DNA of 64,000 nucleotides. Origin: Beverwykella pulmonaria (Eukaryota > Ascomycota > Dothideomycetes > Pleosporales > Melanommataceae). Below, in pieces: positions 46,401 through 56,812 of this stretch. The position numbers and the translations under genes are program-made. Numbering within the stretch: the stretch's first letter is position 1; each line of letters starts with the position of its first letter. Below the pieces are notes generated by a model. The model made no database searches. It was not told the DNA's origin and saw only the letters and a program-made list of their open reading frames with translations. The stretch is from positions 4,936,055 to 5,000,054 of the forward strand of contig BCHH01000002.1 in NCBI GenBank assembly GCA_001599595.1, in the 5' to 3' direction.

Positions 46401-48414
46401 GCCGTGGTGTATTTTGGATATCCTCGTAGTTCTATTTTTCTCGAACGCTTCACTGTGAGAAGAAAATATCAGGTCAGCGACATAATCCATGTTGTCACAT
46501 CCGAATGAGTACTTCGAATTTTGAGTACGGTTCATTTGAAAAGATATGATAAGACGCAATGTGGTTGAGTCGATGTTTTGGCCTGTCGATAGAGCTGATA
46601 GACTGCTCTATTACATGTTTGAAGTAGTCGCTTGGGTGTCAACATGTGATATCGTCGTTTTGAAGCTGGGCCTTGGATAGGATCAGCTCCCTACAAGACC
46701 TCAACTTGCGATGCAAAAGAGCATACCTTGATTGATAGTAGTGTTTAAATTCATAGTGACTGTAGGTGGGAGTGCTTCTGCCATTCCTGAGGGTGTGGAT
46801 GCATACATTGATGAGGTAATACATGTACCACCTGCTAGCACCTGCTACTGCATTGTGGGAGAATTTTCGGAGACATCGACGCAGGCTTCCGGCATCTTCC
46901 GATTTCCCACAGAAAAACATTGCCTTCCTGAAAATGAGCACACGGACTCTTTCTCAGGGGTAAGCGATGTGACATGACAATAATCATGTTGCTAAAGAGA
47001 GTAGTGGTAGAAGACAACGGCCTTTCTTTCGTTGTGCAAAGCAGACTTTGACATCCCTCATTCACCCACCTAGGCTAATGAAATGAACAAGCAAATGCCC
47101 TGGAGTACCGAGTTCGCACTGTAAAGTGTAGTTGCTCGGAGCGAAGGCAACCGTAGAGCTTGATTAAAGTCTAGGAACATGCATTTGTAGGATCGTGACG
47201 TGCATGCAACCGAGTTTTTCAGTCGTATATTGCGCATAACGCATAGCACTTGCCTCGTGCTGTGTTCTAGAAAGGGCCATCTGTCCGGTAATAAGGCACT
47301 TCTCAGAAGAGATGCGAAGAGTTGAAAGTAGGAGCGAAAGTGACTGCCGAAGTATTTGTATAAGGTGCGGCTATTTACTCAGATGAAGTTGGAGCAGAAG
47401 AAACGACGGACCGCGGAATGGCAGGGAAGCTGCCGAATGAGCCGGAAACTCTCCAAATTGATGGATATCATGCATGTGGTGTGATGAGATGCAGCCGATC
47501 TTCGAAACACATACATTCTTCCTGAAAATGATCAACTTCCACATGCAGAGAAGCCGCAGAAAGCGTAGCGAACTCAACCGTTTCCATGCACCGTCATGAG
47601 AGTACTATCGGTCCGAATGTGTGTTGATCGCATGCATGATTGCTTCACATGAAACTCTCTGCACTTGTCGCTTCTCCTGCAGTTTCCATTCATGTGGCAG
47701 CACTGCATCAATAGAATTGTCTTGGCTGGGAACTCAATTGGGGTGCTGCATTTGAGGCAGAGGAGCTCGATTGGACGGGGACTATCTTGTGCAGGTCGTA
47801 CACAGTGTAAGCGAAAAATTTGGCACGATATTCACCGCATAAATCGGAGGCCGGACAACATATAAGAAAGCAGGGAAGCAGCTTGTCAACTTGCAGAAAA
47901 TAAGAACGAGGTAGTCTGCGATATTGAGGGCACCTGCCTGTTCCATGGGCACAAGGGTTCGTCTGTGGGCGCGCCACAAGGCGGGCATCAGAGAGTGCGT
48001 CTCACAACATTTGTGGTGTGCTGCAGTCGCAGTTGCAGGCCAGTTCGGTGAGATCTATCAAGAAAACTACTGAAGGAGAAGGGCTTTGGCTAGAGTCTCT
48101 CAGGATCCGGTATAGTAAGATTGCATGATTCGACGGGAAGTCTGCGAGAGTGCGTCTATCCGAATTCCGGGAACACGCATCGAGGTCTCAAGTGCCGAAG
48201 ATTCAATTTCATAAAACTGGCCAGAAGAGGATTGGTGTCACAAAGTGCCGGATGAAGAGGAACCCATTCGTTGGAGGACTAACAGTTCCCCGGAAAGTTG
48301 CAATTAATTCCCGAATAGATGATAAAAGCGCATGATTTATACCCAGGGCAAAGAATGGCTCGTGCCACCTGCGAAAGACGAGAGCAGTCATCCACCCCAC
48401 ATTTTGCTACCTGG
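43429..48414. other. 5 kb without a supported gene
   Basis: GC-rich in 43.5-44.9 kb and near-average after. Long open frames occur on both strands at the same places (43681-44238 minus, 43966-44832 plus, 44991-45758 plus). None shows a domain, a conserved block or a plausible intron pattern, so I do not call them. There may be non-coding transcripts or a species-specific gene I cannot recognise. Confidence 0.4.
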
Positions 48415-49372
48415 TTAGTCTTTGCGGTAGACGCTTATTCGGCGCGGTAAAGCTGTTGATGTAGCGCAAAGATTGAGCCCATGGTCCTTCAATAGTTGGT
48501 CAAATGAAGTTTCAGGTCGGTACTGTAGTTTCTTCAGGCTTTCTCCAAAGTGGGGAGCCTTGCTTGGGCGGACCGCCTTTTCATATGAGTCCCAGGTTTG
48601 CAGCTCGACGACCAAGTAGCCGCCAGATGCGAGCGACGACGAGCACTTGTGAAAAAAGTCCATCAATCCTTGGTCGAGGTGCTTGAGATGTATCCATTTG
48701 ATGACACTTAACGCTAGGATCAGATCATAAGGACCTGATGTTTCCGGGTTTGTTGACAGGACCCAATCCGCGGAGATAAAGGTCACATGTGGCCATTTGG
48801 AAGAGGCAGGCGCGGAAGTCGAACGGCAGGGAGGGTTGCTATCGGGCTCACATCGCCAACCATGTGTTAGGACGGCGGACATTGGAAAATAATCCACGAT
48901 GCGCTCTGCGCCCTCCATGGGGGGCCGAACGCGTGACGAGCGAAGTGCCAGAAGATGTTCGGCCTGCTTGACAAGACTCGAATCAATATCGACGCCTGTG
49001 ACGGAACGAGCGTCGAAGTCGAAGGCTGGGAAAATCAATATCAGTAAGGTGGAGTCATAATCGCTTGCAGCATAAGCCAGGGGATCCCTCCTCACGTACC
49101 CAGCTGGCAAGACACGTTTCCAGCGTTGCAGCCAATGTCCAAGCAGGTCTTGGCCCCGAACAGCCCTGGGATCATGCCCTCGAGCAGAATCAAACGGGCA
49201 TCACGGACATGCGAGGAGGGCGAGGAACCTGGGAATTGGTTCGCCGAACTCTGATAATCTGTGGCAGGGGTCAGCTCGAGATGACACCTGCCGAAGGGAT
49301 TCGCGAGGCCAGATGAAGACGGAGGAAATTAGAGTGAAACATGCCTCTGTAGTTGCCCCAATTGGTGGACAT
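48415..49372 (-). CDS. Bin3/MePCE-type RNA 5'-phosphate methyltransferase
   Basis: Three exons (49372-49345, 49258-49100, 49025-48415) give 265 residues. Exon 1 ends after MSTNWGNYR, and the reading requires a GC..AG intron of 86 nt (GCATGT donor, CTGAC branch site). It then continues DYQSSANQFP. The SAM-binding motif I is LDIGCNAGNVSCQLA (about 50-65), with motif II VTGVDIDSSLV after the second intron. The Bin3 signature follows: ISADWV, DLILALSVIKWIHLKHLDQGL, GGYLVVELQTWDSYEKA and the end FLKD-like RRISVYRKD. The family methylates the 5' gamma- or monophosphate of small RNAs (7SK, U6 or pre-miRNA in other organisms); the fungal substrate is not known to me. Confidence 0.88.
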
Positions 49373-52063
49373 GGTTTGGGTCAGTCGCGGAGGTTCGCAC
49401 GATTTCGGCAATGAAGGGGATCGGATCGACTTCGGGAGATTTATCCAACGGCCGTGGTCCGTGTGTCTCCAGTTGCGGGCAGGCGATAGTCGGGACGATC
49501 GCAGACAGAGGGAGCAGGAGAGGCTAGCCGCTAGGGAAGGGGAGTTGGCGCGGATGGCAGCGCAGCATGCCGCTGCAGCGTGGCGAGCAGAATGTTGCCA
49601 AACTTGCGGTGATGGTGGTTGCCATGCCCGTCGATAGCGGAGGGGGGGCGGTGGTTGGGGTTGCTGGCATCGGTCGGCCCAAGCAGGCTAGCTCCCAATG
49701 TGTGGCGGTGAATAGCGGCTCGGGTAAGGAAGGAGCTCACGGGAACCACGCAATTTTTGGCGGCACCACACTCAATTTCGACGACACCCGCTCCTCGACC
49801 GCCCTGGAGCCCTCCTCCTGTCTCAATGCACAATTCCACACGGCCGCGGTGGCGTGCGGTGGTTGCAACCAGAGGCGGCGACGGCGCAGGAAATGCTTCC
49901 GCCGTCAGCAGCACGGATGTCGCAGGCTCTGGGGGGGCATGGGGAGCGCGTACCTGCGCCGAATGGGTGCTCGACGAGGTCGTCTTCCTACCTGAAGCAA
50001 CGATTCAATCAATACCCATCTGCGCTAGCGCGTAGATCAGACTGCAGCGGCAAGGATTGCTGTGTAACTCGACGTCGTCTGCTGCAATATGGCCCGGCTT
50101 CTGCTTTCAGGCTGGAACACGCTGGACATTGGGACGGTCGCACAAGAGGCAGCCAGCAAGACTCTTCAGAGGATAATCTGCTGCTTTGGACGAACAGCCC
50201 GGCTGAAAGCGGAAGCGCCACCGGCTAGTATGGGCTGCGAGGCAATTATCTCACGCTGCCCACCCTCTGCCCTCCGACGTTGCGGAGCACACGCCGTGGT
50301 CACGCCTGTCTGGCAGCGCAATCGCCGTCATGGCCCAACGCTCCCGCGCTCGCTTCCTGCGCGCTGGCGAGCGAGGGCGGCAGCGGCGGGGCATGTACGG
50401 TTCGAGATGCGAGGGCATATGGCGCGTCCTCTTCAGGCAAGCGGATAGCCACAAACGAGAGCCACGGCGTTGCTTCTGGACAAGACTCAGTGTCCGGCAT
50501 CCAGGGTTGGCGCTGCGAATGCCGCTCGTCGCTCGCCCACTCGCCATTGGCATGACGGCCGCCTACCGCTGACCCGGGACGGGGTAATCGGTGTGAGTGG
50601 CTCCAAGGAGGATTTGTATTCCTGCGCACGGACGGCGTTGGCGGTGGAGCGTGGATCGGCCTGGCACCGCGGACGGCAGGAGAGACGTTTGCCAGGCTCC
50701 CCAGGCAGGGCCACTATCGGCGCGTTTAGCCGCGAGCGAGCCCGGCCGTTGATTCGCGGGGGCTCGCATCTGACAGATCGAGGATTCCGGGTTCTGGAGG
50801 CCCTCGTTGCAGCCCTCCCACGCTGCGCACTCATCCCTTTTTTTCGACGAATCGCCCTGCGCCCGCGCTGCTCTCTCGTCTCGACGCAGCGCCACGGCCC
50901 TCGCGCACGCTGCTGGAAGAATCTTATGCCGCCCCCGATTGCGACGCTGGGCGTGCCCGCGTGTGGGCGCCGTGCCATGGCAATCTAGCGAGTATTGCTC
51001 CATATTGGCTGCGCGGGACACAGCGTGCAACGCCCCTGCGCGCCTTGATTCGAAACCGTTGCTTTACCCGTCTGGCCTCTGCGAAACCTGGGGACACGCC
51101 GTTGTTTGTCGTTTTATCCGGCCGCGAGCCTATTTGGCGGCGCCCGCGAACAAGACAGCATGCATCACTGAGCGCCGGCACCTGCTCACGCTGCAGTGCC
51201 AGGAAACGAGGCTAGCTGGACGCCTTCGGCGACATCATGCCATTCCTGCCCGCCATGGGCATCACGGTGGCCAGCAGACATGGGCGAGACCTTACGAGCG
51301 GGCGACGTGCTCCACCCGCGGGGCCCAGCGGCGCGTTGTGAGGGGAGAGACTGGCTGGCGCACTGCAGCACGCATAGTTAGGCCCCGGCATCATCCCGAC
51401 CGGGCTTTTTTTTCAAGCGCAAACTGCTCCTCCAAAACGAAGACAGCTCACCGCACCGTCCCGGCTCTCGATATCACCACAATCAACTGCCAGCCCACGT
51501 CTGGGATTCTGGGGCCCACACGTCCCGGCCAAGCACACCCGGATCCACGTACCGCACCGCCAATTGCTGCAATTGCTGCGGCTTTGCATTGCTCTGCTGC
51601 CACGGCTGCCCTGCCACGGTTGCCCTGCCTGGCCCCCCCCGTCCGTCCATGTTTGGTGTGAGGCTTGCCGTGCCCTTGCCAGTTAGCATCTCCAGACTCA
51701 GGACTCAAAGTGTGCTGCGGGACCCCCGTCTGCGTCAGTGCATCATCCCCATCCCTCCCCGGGGTCGCCTGAGTCTGAGCGCCTCCGCCTAACGTCGACG
51801 TAACTGAATGAAGCACCCGGGCGGCGATCTGGCTGCTGGCGATCCAGATACGTGCAGCCCCGTCTACAAGGGGGGGCGTTTGACTATAAACCTCTCACGC
51901 CGCCACACTCGAGGCAGTGCCCACATTCCTGACATTCTATCCGACCTTTGCACCACTCCCTGGCACGCCCAATTCCGAATCGAGCCTCCGAACTGGACCC
52001 AAGAGGTGCACCCAATGCGGCTTCGTGCATCTTGTCCTGGACCGGACAAATAATAACCTACGC
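49373..52063. other. 2.7 kb GC-rich upstream region of the velvet gene
   Basis: GC-rich, with open frames on all strands but no conserved protein. A CAATTGCTG pair and CCACGG(C/T)TGCCCTGC repeats lie near 51560-51630. Long 5' regions are common for fungal developmental regulators, so much of this may be the promoter and leader of the velvet gene. No upstream ORF is called. Confidence 0.45.
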
Positions 52064-53537
52064 ATGTCCCAACCACCACTTCCTCCGCCGCCGCCGCTAC
52101 TTCCGCCCACTACTGCTCGCTCAGCTCCAGACATGACGGAAACGCAAAAGCTTCCCGTCTTTTCGCCGCCTGGCTTCCTCCACTACAATCGACGACTGCC
52201 TCAACCCGTCCATCTTCCGCCTCTTGAGATCCCGCCAGAGCAACCGCCGCGGCCCGACTACCATTTCCGTTCCCCTATCAACCAGCTGCCCTCCATCCAG
52301 CCGGGACCCCCTCATAGACATCCGCAGTACCAGGCCTCTTCACACCCACGGCCCGCTGCACCCGTTGACAAGCTGCTCCATTCCAATCCGTATACGCCGC
52401 CCAGATCAGATCCGCCCTACTCTCCTCAGCAGTATGGACCGTCGATATCCCCCCGCTCAGAGTTTGACAGCAGGCAGGGGCCGCGGAGGCTGACGGAGCA
52501 ACGCTACCCTTACGAAGACCCCCGAGCCTCCCACTCTCACCCTCCGCATTCGCACCATCCCGAGCAGCCATACGCATCCCTTGCGTCCCCAGTGGAACCA
52601 CCACAGCAGCAAAAGGCATATGCCCCGCTGCCATCGCCCAGCTACACGCCCAGTTATGCATCCAGCAACACGCCCTACCGGGGATCCGTAGGCTCGCACC
52701 ACTCTCACCGAGGCTCTGTAACGGCTTCGTTGGGACCCATTGCATATCCCGAACCCCCAACGACCGGCCCTCCACCCAGGCAGGAGCCTCGGGCATTCCC
52801 GCTACCTGGGACCATACCGCAGCCCGTGTTGAATGAGAGACTGTAAGCAATGTCGCACACGAATCGGGAAGTGGAGTCCCGGGCTAATCTACGGCAGGAA
52901 TCTCAACTACGAGCTCCGAGTCCGACAACAGCCCATCGCGGCTCGAGCATGTGGGTTTGGCGAACGAGACCGCAGAGTCATCGATCCCCCACCCATCATC
53001 CAGCTTCTCGTCACGGATCCCAAGACGGGTGCTGCCGAGCAGGAAGAGCTGCGTTATTCTCTGAATGTTGTGCACTGTACTCTTTGGAATGCGGACGGAA
53101 CAAACGAGGAGACAGCCCTCATACAGCCCGATCGACGAACGACGCGGCGGCTCATGGGCCAACTGGTTGCGTCGCCATCGGTAGCCAAAGACGAGCACGA
53201 CGTCGAGGGCTGCTTCTTCTGCTTCCCGGATCTCTCTTGTCGGACGCACGGCAAATATCGGCTCCGGTTCGTGCTGATGCGCATCGACCCGATGAACCTG
53301 CATGTGGGCGGTTTTTCACCCATTTTGACCGAGGTGCTGAGTGACGTGTTCACTGTGTACACAGCCAAGGACTTCCCTGGCATGCGGCCCAGCAGTGCTC
53401 TGACGCGGGCGCTGAAGCTGCAAGGATGTAATATTCAAGTAAAGAAGGGCAACGAAAAAGCATTGGCTCGCAAAAGACTCACAGCCAGTCAAGAGCACGA
53501 AGACGACGATGATGGCAAACGCAGGCGCAAGGAGTAA
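52064..53537 (+). CDS. velC: velvet-domain regulator, VelC-like
   Basis: Exons 52064-52842 and 52898-53537 are joined over a 55 nt intron (GTAAGC..CTAAT..GCAG), giving 472 residues. The start is the first ATG in frame. Residues 1-255 are Pro/Ser/His-rich and disordered. The velvet domain fills about 262-445: LNYELRVRQQP, RACGFGERDRRVIDPPPI, LRYSLNVVHCTLWNADG, GCFFCFPDLSCRTHGKYRLRF and DVFTVYTAKDFPGM. A basic, acidic-spaced C-terminus follows. Velvet proteins are DNA-binding, NF-kappa-B-like regulators of development and secondary metabolism. The long N-terminal tail before the domain and the undivided domain fit VelC better than VeA, VelB or VosA, but VosA is close in parts of the domain. Confidence 0.8.
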
Positions 53538-54075
53538 TTTTTTTATTTATTTTTTTACTCTTCTTGATGAGGGTTACAGATATTAGCGGGATACGCTTTG
53601 GATTTAGAACACTTTGGGCGGCATCGCTGATATTTAGGATATCTGAATCATCCTTCTCAGATGTCAACTGGCATGTTTACGAACACATGAACGATTTTTC
53701 TTTCTCATGGCGGGCGGAAGCGGAGACGGAGGTTCTCCTCAGCGTTTGCTTGTCCACGCGGATTAAGAGTTTGGGGACTTGGGATGGTGGCCGTTGCGTA
53801 ATGCATTTGGGAAGTTAGCAGAGCATCAGAAGCACGATACCAATTGACAGCTTTACATACTGCAAACCATGGATGCCGAGACGAGTGAATGGCCGGGTGA
53901 GGTTGAATTTGACTGTTGTGAGGGCTCGTATTCTAGTCGCGGGCTAAGCTGGAGGCGGCTCGGCTGAGCTGCCCCACCGGCGGCGGCGCTATGTACAAAT
54001 TTCTTTGGCGCGGTGAGACTTGCTCTTTCCTTCCTCCCCTTCCCCCAAACCGCGACCCGACGCGCAGAAGCAATC
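53538..54075. other. intergenic, CTP synthase upstream region
   Basis: No gene seen. A T-rich stretch follows the velvet stop codon, and C/T-rich sequence precedes the CTP synthase start at 54025-54055, as is common near fungal transcription starts. Confidence 0.45.
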
Positions 54076-56150
54076 ATGAAATACGTGCTGGTTTCTGGAG
54101 GCGTCATTAGTGGTGTGGGGAAGGTGAGTGCACGTAGACGAGCGGCATAGGTACTGATGGCAGCGTGCTAACTGCAGGCGCCCAGGGCATCATAGGTATG
54201 CGGCTCGAGCCTCGAGCCTAGCGAGCGTGTCGTGCGCGCAACGCAGCTAATTCGACGTGTCGCAGCCTCCTCGACGGGCCTCCTGCTCAAGACCATCGGC
54301 CTCAAGATAAGTCTCGCAGCATGGCACGCCCTGCCGCCGCATGCTGACGTGCCAGAACGTGTCCTCCATCAAGGTGGACCCCTACCTCAATGTCGATGCC
54401 GGCACTATGAACCCGAAGGAGTACGCAGTGCAGCCTGTCCAGCATGGCGGCGCCGACCAGTTGATTGACATGTCCGCAGGCATGGCGAGGTCTTCGTCCT
54501 CTCCGACGGCGGTGAGGTCGACCTCGATCTCGGCAACTACGAGCGCTATTTGAACATCACCCTCACACGCGCGAACAACATCACCACGGGCAAGATCTAC
54601 GAGCATGTCATCCAGCGCGAGCGCAAGGGCGACTACCTGGGCAAGACGGTGCAGGTGGTGCCGCACATCACAGACGCCATCCAGGACTGGATCGAGCGCG
54701 TTGCGCGCATTCCCGTCGACGACACCAACGAGGAACCGGATGTGTGCATCATCGAGCTGGGAGGCACCGTTGGCGACATCGAGAGCATGCCCTTCATTGA
54801 GGCCATGACCCAGCTGCGTCGGCGTGCGGGCAAAAACAACTTCCTGCAAATCCACGTCTCGTACGTGCCCGTCATTAACGGCGAGCAGAAGACGAAGCCC
54901 ACCCAGCAGGCCATCAAGGCCGTGCGAAGCGCTGGATTGATCCCAGATCTGGTACACCACAATTCCCCCTCACGCTTTTGGGCACGACTGACATGTGCAA
55001 GATTGCGTGCCGCTGCGTGAGCGCCCTTGAGGCTTCCGCCGTGAATAAAATCGCCCATTTCTGCCAAGTCGATGTCGAGCAGGTCATCGTCGTCAAAGAC
55101 ATGCCCTCTATCTACCAAGTGCCGCTTCTCCTCGAGCAACAAGGCATCATCCCTCTCGTCCGAAGCATCCTCGACCTCGACGCTTTGACCATCTCCCCAG
55201 CACTGTCGTCAAAAGGCCGACATACTTGGGCACAATGGAGGTCGCTCACGTCGTCTGAAAACCGTTACTTCGATACCGTCACCATTACCCTAGTCGGAAA
55301 ATACATCGAGCTGCACGACTCCTATCTCTCGGTGATCAAATCGCTTGAGCACTCCGCGATGCGCTGTCGCCGGAAACTCAGCCTCCAATGGGTCGACTCA
55401 GAGCACCTTGAGGCCAAGACCCGCGAGACTGACCCTGCGAAATTCCACAAAGCCTGGCACGACGTCTGCACCGCGTCGGGTATCCTAGTCCCTGGCGGCT
55501 TCGGCCAGCGCGGCACCGAAGGCATGATTGCAGCCGCGAAATGGGCACGTGAAAACAAGACACCCTTTTTGGGAATTTGCTTGGGCATGCAAATCGCCGT
55601 CATCGAATACGCACGCCACATGTGCGGACTCACAGGCGCCACATCCGAGGAATTCAACGCCGATGCCGACGATAAAGTCATCATGTTCATGCCAGAAGTG
55701 GACAAGAAGACCATGGGCGCAACCATGCGTCTGGGTCTGCGCCCGACGCTCTTCCAAGAAGGCAGCGAATGGTCGCGCCTGCGCTCCCTATATGCGGGCA
55801 AAACCGAGATCCATGAGCGCCACCGCCACCGCTATGAAGTCAACCCGTCGTACATCGAGACCCTCGAAGAAGGCGGTCTCAGCTTTGTGGGTAAAGACGA
55901 GAAGGGCGAGCGTATGGAGGTTGTGGAGATCAAGGACCACCCCTGGTTTGTCGGCGTGCAATTCCATCCCGAATACCTCTCCCGGGTGCTCGATCCGAGC
56001 CGTCCGTATCTGGGCTTCGTAGCCACGAGCGCGGGACTGCTGCCGGAAATTACGCGGGACTATATGAATGGAAATGGCAATGGGCATGTGAATGGTATGG
56101 TGAATGGAGTCCATGAGATGAGTCTCAATGGGGAGTTAGGCTTGTTCTAG
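54076..56150 (+). CDS. ura7: CTP synthase
   Basis: Six exons: 54076-54123, 54186-54195, 54266-54306, 54359-54420, 54480-54951, 55002-56150; 593 residues. Exon 2 has just 10 nt (GGCATCATAG) and completes GVGKGIIASSTG. The third intron, 54307-54358, has AT..AC ends; four GT..AG introns (50-70 nt) surround it. N-terminal synthase domain: P-loop-like [45 protein letters not shown]-terminal glutamine amidotransferase: nucleophile Cys in [15 protein letters not shown] and the His-Glu pair in [10 protein letters not shown]. It makes CTP from UTP with glutamine and ATP in the cytosol. The length is near the yeast enzymes (about 580). The coding frame is complete in all exons. Confidence 0.93.
54307..54358 (+). 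other. putative AT-AC intron in CTP synthase
   Basis: 52 nt that begin ATAAGT after AAG and end CCAGAAC before GTG. A CTGAC branch site lies at 54344-54348, 11 nt from the 3' end. Removal gives [12 protein letters not shown], which lines up residue for residue with the conserved GLKVTSIKIDPY of yeast CTP synthase. The only GT donor nearby (54311) gives intron lengths divisible by three with every nearby AG, and these put the next exon out of frame. Confidence 0.75.
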
Positions 56151-56812
56151 ATTTATGCAAGACGTAGATGGCTGGCTTGGAAGATAGCCTGACCATCATG
56201 GTTGTATTGGGAGAAAGCTGGCGGCAGGACTGACTTAAAATGATTTCCACCTTGGCTATACTGGATCCGGATGGAGTTTGATGGTTTGGGCTGCCTACTA
56301 TACTTTAGAAAACTCTTTGCTTTGGCATTGTAACATACAATCATCATAAACGCGCAGCATAAAGTAAATGGAACCAAGACGCGTTATCAACCGCTCTACT
56401 ATCTGCACGGTGACAATATACAATGGCTTAACCCTATCCTACACTATGCGTTTGCTCAAAGGGAGACACATGGTATGCTCACTGGATCAACAAGACATGA
56501 AAGAAACAATAGATGCATATTCATGAATGTATTCAAACACCATTACCCAAGGTGTCGCCACACCAAACACCGAAATATAATCATGGGTGACAGCCCAGCT
56601 ACGCGGACAGCCATAGGCCTGTCCTCGCTCGATCCAGGAAATTGTAAAGAAACAAAGAACGCCCGCAACTCGCAATCGATCCGAAGTAATACACCTCCCC
56701 CCCCCTTCCATCCCCTCACCACATAGTCGTTGCAAAACATGAAAATATCTACATCCACATACTCCAATCCAACACCTGAATCTCCCAGGGTATATCCCCG
56801 TTGAAGGGCTTC
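56151..56812. other. intergenic between convergent genes
   Basis: 3' regions of CTP synthase and the kinesin gene. A run of Cs (near 56696-56706) and T/A-rich sequence; no gene. Confidence 0.5.

Noticed and set aside
50807..51661. 284-codon plus-strand frame upstream of the velvet gene
   Set aside because: Ala/Arg/Pro/His-rich composition expected from GC-rich DNA, with no conserved pattern.
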